Shown: one piece after another, positions 56,002 to 64,000 of the stretch
Position numbering within the stretch: position 1 is the first letter of the stretch
How the letters are laid out: each line of letters starts with the position of its first letter
From: Azoarcus sp.
GTDB taxonomy: Bacteria; Pseudomonadota; Gammaproteobacteria; Burkholderiales; Rhodocyclaceae
Reading direction: 5' to 3'
Assembly: GCA_030656215.1 (NCBI GenBank)
Contig: JAUSOD010000070.1
Coordinates: 248,001 to 312,000 of the forward strand
Length of the DNA: 64,000 nucleotides
The notes under the pieces: model-generated
The model's database searches: none
What the model saw: the letters and a program-made list of their open reading frames with translations, nothing else
What the model was told of the DNA's origin: nothing
Position numbers and translations under genes: made by a program

Positions 56002-56904
56002 TCATTGATCAATGTCGCCTGCCGTTTGCAGGAAGGCCGCACTGGTGATTGCCTGAACCGCCGGATGGGTCAGTCGACGCTCGACCGATATCGCATAGAA
56101 CGATTCCCGTACGGTCTCCGCGGTGCCGAGGCGGCGCACGCCGTGTTGATGGCAGATCTCGTCCGCGATCAGCGCCGGGGTCGGAAATATCCCCACGCCG
56201 GCCTGGCCGAAGGCTTTCATCAGCGCACTGTCGTCGAACTCGCCGACGATACGGGGGCGTACCTTGTGCTCCTCGAGCCAGCGCAGCAGCGGCCGTCGTA
56301 CCGATGCCTCGGTGCCGGGTAGCAGCAGCGGCGCGCCATCGAGGCAGGCAGGAAATTCGCCTTTCAGTCCTGCTGCGAGCGCCGGGGTGGCAAAAAAACT
56401 GACTGCCGACTCGCCAAGCTTGTGGCTGTAGCCGCGCACGTCCATATTGGATGGCAGCGGGTTGTCGGCCAGCACCACATCGAGTTTGTGGATCGCAAGC
56501 TGGCCGAGCAACTGGTCGAGCTTGTTCTCACCGCAGATGATACGTATCGGTTCCGGCAGGTTCATCGAAGGCGCCAGCAGCAGGTACGCGATCGCCTTCG
56601 GCACCACGTCGGAAACGCCCACCCTGAATGGCAGGGTGCGGCCGGCTGCACGGCTGCCGAGCGCTTCTTCGAGCTCGTTGCCGAGGCGGAAGATCTCTTC
56701 GGCGTAATCGAGCACCATGTTGCCCGTTTCGGTCAGCGCCAGCCCACGTCCCTGGCGACGGAACAGGCTGATGCCGAGCGTGCCCTCCAGTGCGGCGATC
56801 TGTCCCGACAGGGTTTGCGGCGCGAGCCCTGAACGTTCTGCCGCGCGCACCACCCCGCCAGCGCGGGCCACGTTCCAGAAGTGGTGAAGCTGCTTGAAAT
56901 TGAG
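56002..56904 (-). CDS. nhaR: LysR-family regulator, NhaR-like
   Basis: MLNFKQLHHFWNVARAGGVVRAAERSGLAPQTLSGQIAALEGTLGISLFRRQGRGLALTETG. Longer ORF start at 56940 is possible. Confidence 0.85.
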   Translation of the reverse strand, partial: LNFKQLHHFWNVARAGGVVRAAERSGLAPQTLSGQIAALEGTLGISLFRRQGRGLALTETGNMVLDYAEEIFRLGNELEEALGSRAAGRTLPFRVGVSDVVPKAIAYLLLAPSMNLPEPIRIICGENKLDQLLGQLAIHKLDVVLADNPLPSNMDVRGYSHKLGESAVSFFATPALAAGLKGEFPACLDGAPLLLPGTEASVRRPLLRWLEEHKVRPRIVGEFDDSALMKAFGQAGVGIFPTPALIADEICHQHGVRRLGTAETVRESFYAISVERRLTHPAVQAITSAAFLQTAGDIDQ

Positions 56905-56917
56905 CATGGTGATAACA

Positions 56918-56966
56918 GTTCGATAAAACCGGATAAACATTCCGTGGAACCCGTAGTTTATCGAAC
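56918..56966. promoter_or_regulatory. Inverted repeat in nhaR/hpf divergent intergenic region
   Basis: GTTCGATAAA-N29-TTTATCGAAC, perfect 10-bp arms, plus an internal GATAAA. Confidence 0.6.
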
Positions 56967-57036
56967 AGTCTGAGCCTTAGCATCTGGACTGTGCTTGTGC
57001 AGACCAGTACGTGCCATGAACCAAGGAGACTCAGAC

Positions 57037-57390
57037 ATGCGAATCGATCTGCATTGTGACGGTGTGGAAGCGGCCCCCGGGCTGCAGGACTACGTGGCCC
57101 GGCGGATGCGTTTTGCCGTCGGCAAATTCAGGGATCACATCCAGTGGGCGCGGATCAAGGTGGCCGATGTGAATGGTCCGAAGGGCGGGACAGACAAACG
57201 CTGCGTGGTGCAGCTGAAATTGCGAAATCTGCCCGACGTGGTGTTTGCGATCACTCAGATTGACGTTCGTGCCGCGGTGGACGAGGCTGCCGACCGGGTT
57301 TCGCGTGTGCTGGCTCAGCGCCTGCGCCGCAGCCGGCGTGTGGAGCATGTCCGCTATCCAGTGGTGGATGCCACCGTGGCACCGGCCTGA
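57037..57390 (+). CDS. HPF/RaiA-family ribosome-associated protein
   Basis: Short ORF with HPF/RaiA-like pattern (LQDYVARRMRFAVGKFRDHIQWARIKVADVNGPKGGTDKRCVVQLKL); AAGGAG before ATG. Confidence 0.75.
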   Translation: MRIDLHCDGVEAAPGLQDYVARRMRFAVGKFRDHIQWARIKVADVNGPKGGTDKRCVVQLKLRNLPDVVFAITQIDVRAAVDEAADRVSRVLAQRLRRSRRVEHVRYPVVDATVAPA

Positions 57391-57458
57391 AATCTTCCTG
57401 CAAATTCAAATTAGATCTAGACTGCGGCATTGCCGACAGAAACAAGGAGATTGAACTG

Positions 57459-58124
57459 ATGGAAAATCGAATTGCCTCCATGACCCGGTCGGAAGCCTCG
57501 GTGCTCTCGACCAACAAGGTCATCCGCAACACTTACATGCTGCTGTCCGTGACGCTGGCGTTCTCGGCGCTTACTGCCGGGGTTTCGGTGGCGCTCGGTC
57601 TGCCGCATCCGGGCATTATCCTGACGCTGGTGGGCTATTTTGGCCTGCTGTTCCTGACCACCAAGTTCCGTAACAGCGGGCTGGGCATTCTGTGCGTGTT
57701 CGCGCTGACCGGCTTCATGGGTTACACCCTGGGGCCGATCCTGACCCATTACCTGTCCATGCCCAACGGCAGTCAGGTGGTGATGCAGGCCATGGGTGGT
57801 ACGGCGGCGATTTTCCTCGGCTTGTCGGCCTATGCGCTGACCTCCCGCAAGGATTTCTCCTTCATGGGCGGCTTCCTGATGGTCGGTATCCTGGTGGCCT
57901 TCCTGGCTGGCCTGGGTGCGATCTTCTTCCAGATGCCTGCGCTGTCACTGGCAGTGTCGGCCATGTTCGTGTTGCTGATGTCCGGTCTGATCCTGTATGA
58001 GACCAGCAACATCATCCATGGTGGTGAAACCAACTACGTGATGGCGACTGTCACCCTGTACGTTTCGATCTACAACCTCTTCACCAGCCTGCTGCATCTG
58101 CTGGGGTTCATGAACAACGACTGA
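57459..58124 (+). CDS. Bax inhibitor-1/YccA family membrane protein
   Basis: Seven hydrophobic segments; [60 protein letters not shown]. Confidence 0.93.
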   Translation: MENRIASMTRSEASVLSTNKVIRNTYMLLSVTLAFSALTAGVSVALGLPHPGIILTLVGYFGLLFLTTKFRNSGLGILCVFALTGFMGYTLGPILTHYLSMPNGSQVVMQAMGGTAAIFLGLSAYALTSRKDFSFMGGFLMVGILVAFLAGLGAIFFQMPALSLAVSAMFVLLMSGLILYETSNIIHGGETNYVMATVTLYVSIYNLFTSLLHLLGFMNND

Positions 58125-58150
58125 CGCGTTTGTGGCACACAGTCGTGCAA

Positions 58151-58179
58151 GGGGGCGACCACCGCAAGGGGTCGCCCCC
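58151..58179 (+). terminator. Hairpin after BI-1/YccA gene
   Basis: GGGGGCGACC-ACCGCAAGG-GGTCGCCCCC 10-bp perfect stem; weak T-tract. Confidence 0.5.
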
Positions 58180-58257
58180 TCTGCGTTGACGAGGGGAGGG
58201 GGTCCACTTCTTCGCGAGCGGTTACAATGGCTGACTTTTTTCAACGGGAAAGGTCCG

Positions 58258-59223
58258 ATGAAGACTACCTTTCTGGATTTCGAGCAGGCGATTGCCGAAC
58301 TTGACGGCAAGATCGAGCAACTGCGCTTTGTGCAGGACGACTCCGCGGTCGATATCTCCGAGGAGATTACGCGCCTCGAGAACAAGAGTCAGACGATGAC
58401 CAAGGATCTCTACGCCAAACTCACGCCGTGGCAGATCGCCCAGGTAGCGCGTCATCCGCAGCGTCCCTACACGCTTGATTACGCCCAGCACATCTTCACT
58501 GATTTCGAAGAACTGCATGGCGATCGTGCTTTTGCCGACGACAAGGCGATTGTCGGTGGTCTCGCACGTTTCAACGGGCAAAGTTGCGTTGTCATCGGTC
58601 ACCAGAAGGGCCGCGACACCAAGGAAAAAATCATCCGCAACTTCGGTATGCCGCGCCCCGAGGGCTATCGCAAAGCGATGCGGCTGATGAAGCTGGCCGA
58701 AAAGTTCGGCCTGCCGGTGTTCACCTTTGTCGACACGCCGGGCGCCTACCCCGGCATCGGTGCGGAAGAGCGCGGCCAGTCCGAAGCTATCGGCCACAAC
58801 CTGTACGTGATGGCTGAGCTCAAGGTGCCACTGATCTGCACCATCATCGGCGAAGGCGGCTCTGGCGGCGCGCTGGCGATTGCGGTCGGTGACCAGGTGA
58901 TGATGCTGCAGTACTCGACTTATTCGGTGATCTCGCCCGAAGGCTGCGCGTCCATCCTGTGGAAGAGCGCGGACAAGGCACCCGAGGCGGCCGAAACCAT
59001 GGGTATCACCGCCGCGCGGCTGAAGTCCCTTGGTCTGATCGACAAAATCGTCAGCGAGCCCCTGGGCGGTGCGCATCGCGATCACCGTGCAATGGCGGTA
59101 AGCCTGAAGCGTGCACTGGCCGATGCGCTGCGTCAGGTCGATTCGCTGTCGCCGGCCGAACTGGTGGCGCAGCGCATCGAAAAGCTGATGGGCTACGGCC
59201 GCTTCAAGGAGCAGGCGGCCTGA
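58258..59223 (+). CDS. accA: Acetyl-CoA carboxylase carboxyltransferase subunit alpha
   Basis: [63 protein letters not shown]. Confidence 0.98.
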   Translation: MKTTFLDFEQAIAELDGKIEQLRFVQDDSAVDISEEITRLENKSQTMTKDLYAKLTPWQIAQVARHPQRPYTLDYAQHIFTDFEELHGDRAFADDKAIVGGLARFNGQSCVVIGHQKGRDTKEKIIRNFGMPRPEGYRKAMRLMKLAEKFGLPVFTFVDTPGAYPGIGAEERGQSEAIGHNLYVMAELKVPLICTIIGEGGSGGALAIAVGDQVMMLQYSTYSVISPEGCASILWKSADKAPEAAETMGITAARLKSLGLIDKIVSEPLGGAHRDHRAMAVSLKRALADALRQVDSLSPAELVAQRIEKLMGYGRFKEQAA

Positions 59224-59281
59224 GTTTGCGCCCGCCGGGTTTCAGTCCACTGAATTCAAGTCCATTGACTCTGCGCCCGAC

Positions 59282-60619
59282 ATGAGTGCAGCCCTGCTCG
59301 ATACCGTCGCGGAGGTGCTTGTTGCGTCCGGGGTGGGGCCGCACAGCCGACTGTGCTGTGCGCTGTCGGGCGGGGTGGATTCGGTGGTGCTTCTCGATGT
59401 GCTGGTCCGTCTGCGCGAGCGCTTCGGCTACGCGCTGTCGGCCGCCCATGTGCACCATGGCCTGAGCCCCGCGGCCGATACCTGGCTAGGCTTTTGCGCC
59501 GGATACTGCCGCCGGCTGGACGTCCCCCTTTCTTCGTTCCGTGTCGCGGTGCCCCGCGATGATCCGCAGGGGCTTGAGGCGGCGGCGCGGCAGGTCCGCC
59601 ATGCTGCACTCCAGTGTGTCGAGTGCGATTGGCTGGTGTTCGGTCATCATCGCGACGATCAGGCCGAAACCCTGCTGTTCCGCTTGTTTCGAGGTACCGG
59701 CTTGCGTGGGGCAGGGGCGATGCCGGCCGTCGAGCCGCCGGCCGCCGGGGTGCGCGGGAAGCTGCGGCCGTTGCTAGAGCAGGGTCGTACCGCACTCGTT
59801 CAATGGGCGCAGGTGCACGCCATCGACTGGGTCGAGGACGAGAGCAATGGCGATTGCCGGTTTACCCGCAACGACATCCGCCACCGTATCCTGCCGGCGA
59901 TCGAAGTCGCGTTTCCGGCGGCAAGTACGGCGCTCGCGCGGGCCGCCAGCCATTTTCGCGAGGCGAGCGATTTGCTCGACGAATTGGCAGCCGCTGACGA
60001 GCTTGCGTGCGGCGGAGCCTCACTCGAGCGTGTGGCCCTGCTGACCCTGTCCGACGCCCGCATCATCAATCTGCTGCGCTGGCAGGCGCGCCAGCGCGGG
60101 GTGCCTGCGCCGTCCAGCGCACGCCTGCGCGAGGGCTTGCGGCAGTTGCGCGCTGCACCGGCAGCACGTCCCTTGCACCTGCCGCTCGGTGAGCTTGCCT
60201 GCTGCGCTTATCGCGGCCGGGTCTGGCTGGAGCCGGTATTGACGCAAAGCCTTGTGGCCTGTACTTGGCGTGGCGGCGTGGTACCGGGACAGGCGTTGCA
60301 CTGGGGCGGCGGCAGTGTGGTGTTTCGCGCGGTGCCGGGCGCAGGCATCGCACCGTCCGTGCTCGGGCGGGCGATCCAGTGTCGGCTGGTGCCGAGAGCG
60401 CCTGGCCTGCGCTTGCGTCTTGGCCAAGGGCGCCCGAGCCGTACGGTGAAGAACCTGTGCCAGGAGGCTGGGATCCCGGTATGGATGCGGGAGCGCCTGC
60501 CGGTGCTCGAAATTGATGGCGCCACCGTATGGATCGCCGGCATCGGGGTCGATGCCGCCTTCGCCTGCCGGGCCGACGAGCTTGGCATCCTGCCGGAGTG
60601 GCTGCCCTTCAGCTTCTGA
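59282..60619 (+). CDS. tilS: tRNA(Ile)-lysidine synthase
   Basis: LCCALSGGVDSVVLLDVL (SGGxDS PP-loop); FGHHRDDQAETLLFRLFRGTGLRGAGAM. Confidence 0.95.
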   Translation: MSAALLDTVAEVLVASGVGPHSRLCCALSGGVDSVVLLDVLVRLRERFGYALSAAHVHHGLSPAADTWLGFCAGYCRRLDVPLSSFRVAVPRDDPQGLEAAARQVRHAALQCVECDWLVFGHHRDDQAETLLFRLFRGTGLRGAGAMPAVEPPAAGVRGKLRPLLEQGRTALVQWAQVHAIDWVEDESNGDCRFTRNDIRHRILPAIEVAFPAASTALARAASHFREASDLLDELAAADELACGGASLERVALLTLSDARIINLLRWQARQRGVPAPSSARLREGLRQLRAAPAARPLHLPLGELACCAYRGRVWLEPVLTQSLVACTWRGGVVPGQALHWGGGSVVFRAVPGAGIAPSVLGRAIQCRLVPRAPGLRLRLGQGRPSRTVKNLCQEAGIPVWMRERLPVLEIDGATVWIAGIGVDAAFACRADELGILPEWLPFSF

Positions 60620-61214
60620 GCGTGGTCAGTATCTGCGCGAGTTCGACCGCGGATCGTACCTGCATCTTGTCGAACACCCGTGAGCGGTGGGCTTCGACCG
60701 TGCGCATCGAGATCGAGAGCTGGTCCGCAATCACCTTGTTGTACTTGCCTTCCAGAATTAACTCCATCACTTCTCGTTCGCGTGCGGTCAAGGTCGCCAG
60801 ACGGGCTTCCACCGTGCCCCGATCGGCTTCTGCGCGGCGGTGTTCGGCGTCGTGGTCGATCGCACGCTGTACCCGCTCGATCAGTTCGTTGTCGTTGAAC
60901 GGCTTCTCGATGAAGTCGAAGGCCCCCTTCTTGAGCGCCCCGACGGCCATCGGCACGTCGCCGTGGCCGGTGATGAAGATCACCGGCAAGGCGCAATGAC
61001 GTTCGATGAGCGCGTCGAAGCACTCCAGTCCGCTCATGCCTTCCATGCGGATGTCGAGCACGATGCAGCCGCGCCAGTCTGCCTGCCAGGCGGCGAGAAA
61101 TGCCTCGGCGCCCGGCCACAGGGTGCATTCCACCCCGCGGGTGCGGAACTGCCACTGGAGGGCGTCGCGAATCGCTTCGTCGTCGTCGATGATGTGAGCG
61201 CAGGCTGGGCTCAT
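60609..61214 (-). CDS. FixJ/DctR-family response regulator
   Basis: Receiver domain (HIIDDDEAIRDAL, VLDIRMEGMSGLE, FITGHGDVPMAV) and LuxR HTH (LTAREREVMELILEGKYNKVIADQLSISMRTVEAHRSRVFDKM). Confidence 0.92.
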   Translation of the reverse strand: MSPACAHIIDDDEAIRDALQWQFRTRGVECTLWPGAEAFLAAWQADWRGCIVLDIRMEGMSGLECFDALIERHCALPVIFITGHGDVPMAVGALKKGAFDFIEKPFNDNELIERVQRAIDHDAEHRRAEADRGTVEARLATLTAREREVMELILEGKYNKVIADQLSISMRTVEAHRSRVFDKMQVRSAVELAQILTTLRS

Positions 61215-63229
61215 GGGCGTTCCGTCGGTAGCGTGAGGATGAAGATGGTACCGCCTGTCGGGTTCGGTTCGAAAGTCAGGCGACCGTGATGCAGTTCGGC
61301 AATCGAGCGGCAGATGTTCAGGCCCATGCCCATGCCCTCGGACTTGGTGGTGAAAAAGGGTTCGAAGAGCCGTTCGACCGTGGCAGCGTCGATGCCGCTG
61401 CCGTGGTCGCAGACCCGAGTCTCCAGGGTGTTGCCGAGCAGGCGGGTGCTGATTGTGATCTCGCGTCGGGCTGCTGGTGTGGCGACCATCGCGTCCATGC
61501 CGTTGCGGATCAGGTTCACCAGGATCTGCTCGATCATCACCGGGTCTGCGGTCAGAGCGGGCAGGTCGGGCGTCAGCTGGCTGCTGATACGCATCTGGCG
61601 CTTGCGTGCATCGGCCTCGATCAGGCCCACCGCGTCGCGGATGACATTGTTGAGATCGAGCGCTTCGCGCTTGGGCTCTGCGCGGCGCACGAAGTCATGC
61701 ACGCGGCGGATGATCTCGCCGGCGCGGCGCGCCTGGCGGCCGATTTTCTCGTGAACGCCGCGCAGTTCGGAGGGGTCGACCTGGCCGGCATCCAGACGAT
61801 TAATGCAGCCGGTGTTATAGCTGGAGATTGCAGCCAGCGGTTGGTTGAGCTCATGCGCAAGGGTGGAGGCCATCTCGCCCATGGTGACCAGGCGGGACGT
61901 GGCCTGCAGGCGCTCGTCCTGCTGGCGCGCAAGCTCCATGGCCCGCTTCTGCTCGGTGATGTCGAGTACCGAACCCATCCAGCCGCTGTGACGCCCTTCG
62001 GGATCGATCAGCGGGGCCTCGAAGATCAGGGCGTCGAAGCGCTCGCCGTTCTTGCGCCGCAACGAGACCTCGAGTCCGTCAGTGGGCGTACCGCCCCTCA
62101 TCACCATGTCGTGCACTTCCAGGGTGTGCTCCAGCTGGTCGAGGTCCCAGTAGGGCATCGGTGGGGTGGCTCCGACAAGCTCCTCGGCGCTGAACCCGGT
62201 CATGCGGCAGAACGCCGGGTTTACGTGGGTAATTCGGCCTTCCCGGTCGCGTGCGCGCAGCCCGGTGATGACCGAGTCTTCCATTGCCTTGCGGAAGGCC
62301 GATTCATGGCGCAATGCTTGTTCGGCCGCCTGCCGCCTGGCGAGCTGGCGCCGCAACTGCCATACGCTCCATACGATGATGACGCCAAACAGCACGATGG
62401 ACGCGATCAGCAGCACCGGCATCCAGCGTGTCTCGCCCTTGTAGGCGGTGATCTGCAGCGTCAGTCCGTGGCCGGGAGGTTCGAAGGGTGTGGTGTAGCT
62501 GCGGTAGGTCGCCAGGGGCGCGATTTTCGACTTGGCTGCGATCTCTTTGCCATCGGGGTCGAGCACCGCCACCCGATAGCGCTCCGAAAACCACCACGGT
62601 AGTTCGCGAACGACCAGGTCGGAGAGCGAATACACGGCCACGACTACCCCAAGGAAGGCGTCGTCGGACCAGGTGGGGACATGTACCTCGAAATTGAATT
62701 TTCCGCCGACTACCGGGTAGGCCGGGCCATAGACCGGTCTTCCCACCGCCCGTGCCAGCTTCATGACCGATTCGGCGGGTACGGTGCCGTCAGCTTCACC
62801 GACCAGACCGCTGTCGGTCTGCGGCGGCAGTGCGCCCTTCAGCCGACCGTGCTGGTCGAGCCAGAGCACGCGCACAATGCCTCTATCCTGACTCATCAGC
62901 TGGCGCAACTGGGCTTCGGTCTGGGAGGAGGGGCGATCGGCGCGCAGCAGGTCCAGTCCGACCTGTTGCAAAAGGGCTTCGTTGCGGTCAAGCTGAAAGC
63001 GCAGATTTTGCTCCATCCACAGGACATCGGTAATCAGCGAGGTCTGTTGTTCCTCGGCGTCATACTCGCGAGTCATCCAGACCAGCAGCGCAATGGTTGC
63101 CAGAAAGAGGGCGAGGACGAAATAGGGTAGCCGGCCAATCCAGCGGCCGCGGCGGTTGGCCGAATTGTCCTGCGTCGAGATGGCCGGTAACAGGGGCATG
63201 GGCGGCGGGGGGTGTCGAGTGGAGTGCAT
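61211..63229 (-). CDS. PAS-containing sensor histidine kinase (DctS-like)
   Basis: Two TM segments, PAS domain, TLAHELNQPLAAISSYNTG H-box, GMGMGLNICRSIAELHHGRL; overlaps regulator start as ATGA. Confidence 0.92.
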   Translation of the reverse strand: MHSTRHPPPPMPLLPAISTQDNSANRRGRWIGRLPYFVLALFLATIALLVWMTREYDAEEQQTSLITDVLWMEQNLRFQLDRNEALLQQVGLDLLRADRPSSQTEAQLRQLMSQDRGIVRVLWLDQHGRLKGALPPQTDSGLVGEADGTVPAESVMKLARAVGRPVYGPAYPVVGGKFNFEVHVPTWSDDAFLGVVVAVYSLSDLVVRELPWWFSERYRVAVLDPDGKEIAAKSKIAPLATYRSYTTPFEPPGHGLTLQITAYKGETRWMPVLLIASIVLFGVIIVWSVWQLRRQLARRQAAEQALRHESAFRKAMEDSVITGLRARDREGRITHVNPAFCRMTGFSAEELVGATPPMPYWDLDQLEHTLEVHDMVMRGGTPTDGLEVSLRRKNGERFDALIFEAPLIDPEGRHSGWMGSVLDITEQKRAMELARQQDERLQATSRLVTMGEMASTLAHELNQPLAAISSYNTGCINRLDAGQVDPSELRGVHEKIGRQARRAGEIIRRVHDFVRRAEPKREALDLNNVIRDAVGLIEADARKRQMRISSQLTPDLPALTADPVMIEQILVNLIRNGMDAMVATPAARREITISTRLLGNTLETRVCDHGSGIDAATVERLFEPFFTTKSEGMGMGLNICRSIAELHHGRLTFEPNPTGGTIFILTLPTERP

Positions 63230-63383
63230 TGATACGCTTTATGAGGCCATCTGTGATTATGCGGTATTCCACAATTGCGGCGTTTGCCTGTCCAGAACAA
63301 TACTGCAGCACTTTCCGCCGGATGTGTCTGTCCCGGAGGTCCTTGCTACAGGCCGATCGAGCGCCTTTGTAACAGGGTCAAAA

Positions 63384-63398
63384 ACGCATTCAATGCGT
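63384..63398. promoter_or_regulatory. Hyphenated palindrome upstream of dctP
   Basis: ACGCATT-C-AATGCGT, 28 bp before the dctP ATG. Confidence 0.4.
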
Positions 63399-63425
63399 AC
63401 GTTGTTCAAACTGGAGGAGTGAGAA

Positions 63426-64000
63426 ATGAAAGTTCGTGCAATCCTGCTGGGTCTTGTTGCCGCCGGCCTGACCGCCACCGCAGCAGCCGCCGATCCGATC
63501 GTGATCAAGTTCAGCCACGTGGTCGCCACCGACACCCCCAAGGGCAAAGCCGCCGTAAAGTTCAAGGAACTCGCCGAGCAGTACACCAACGGTGCGGTCA
63601 AGGTCGAAGTCTACGCCAACAGCACCCTGTACAAGGACAAGGAAGAGATGGAGGCGCTGCAACTGGGCGCCGTGCAACTGCTGGCCCCGTCGCTGGCCAA
63701 GTTCGGCCCGCTCGGCGTGCGTGAATTCGAGGTGTTCGATCTCCCCTACATCTTCAATGGCCAAGAAGCGCTCAACAAGATCACCACCGGCCCGGTCGGC
63801 GCTCAACTGCTGTCCAAGCTCGAGCCCAAGGGCATCAAGGGTCTGGCGTACTGGGACAACGGTTTCAAGTCCTTCTCCGCCAACACGCCGATCCTGAAGC
63901 CGGAGGACCTGCGCGGCAAGAAGATGCGCATCCAGTCGTCCAAGGTGCTCGAGGAGCAGATGCGCGAGATCAAGGCGCTGCCGCAGGTGATGGCCTTCTC
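63426..64000 (+). CDS. dctP: TRAP transporter substrate-binding protein DctP (5' part, truncated by window end; frame absent from ORF track)
   Basis: My translation from ATG 63426: MKVRAILLGLVAAGLTATAAAADPIVIKFSHVVATDTPKGKAAVKFKELAEQYTNGAVKVEVYANSTLYKDKEEMEALQLGAVQLLAPSLAKFGPLGVREFEVFDLPYIF, a DctP-family N-terminus with signal peptide and GGAGGAG RBS. Confidence 0.93.
   Translation, partial: MKVRAILLGLVAAGLTATAAAADPIVIKFSHVVATDTPKGKAAVKFKELAEQYTNGAVKVEVYANSTLYKDKEEMEALQLGAVQLLAPSLAKFGPLGVREFEVFDLPYIFNGQEALNKITTGPVGAQLLSKLEPKGIKGLAYWDNGFKSFSANTPILKPEDLRGKKMRIQSSKVLEEQMREIKALPQVMAF

Noticed and set aside
63230-63425. Sigma-54 (-24/-12) promoter upstream of dctP
   Set aside because: No GG-N10-GC element with a good consensus was found, and the linked regulator is FixJ/LuxR-type, not an NtrC-type activator.
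63592-63897. 101-aa plus-strand ORF near the window end
   Set aside because: Out of frame with dctP; the real reading frame starts at 63426 and runs off the window, which is why the ORF track omitted it.

Overview
A contiguous piece of a high-GC betaproteobacterial chromosome, Rhodocyclales-like (Azoarcus/Thauera/Aromatoleum type) by inference from gene content and protein character. Most of it is dense housekeeping DNA. Left end: a cysteine-free Fur/Irr-like regulator and an iron/heme-uptake cluster (hemP, bfd, truncated bacterioferritin remnant, unlisted small membrane ORF, tonB, exbB, exbD). Next: a three-gene operon (PAS/degenerate-GGDEF/EAL protein, outer-membrane-barrel-like protein, short PstS-like periplasmic protein), malonyl-CoA decarboxylase, lgt, yceH, a PfkB kinase, dgkA, a DUF3426 protein, prmA, accC-accB, aroQ, tlpA-like, mpl, BON protein, gmhA/diaA-like, yraN, rsmI, pyrC, and the RNase P RNA gene rnpB (absent from the ORF track). 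Centre: a complete dcw cluster (mraZ to ftsZ, then lpxC) with an apparent MraZ-repeat promoter. Right end: dciA-like, secA, argJ, apaG, purB, secF-secD-yajC-tgt-queA, tRNA-Leu(CAA), nhaR-like, hpf-like, BI-1/YccA-like, accA, tilS, and a DctS/DctR-type two-component system divergent from a dctP gene cut off by the window end. I saw no mobile element, CRISPR array, prophage or classical defence system. The best candidate for an under-described system is the EAL/barrel/PstS-like operon. Secondary candidates are the bacterioferritin remnant plus small ORF in the ton cluster and several clear intergenic inverted repeats. All calls are from reading sequence only; no database search was run.
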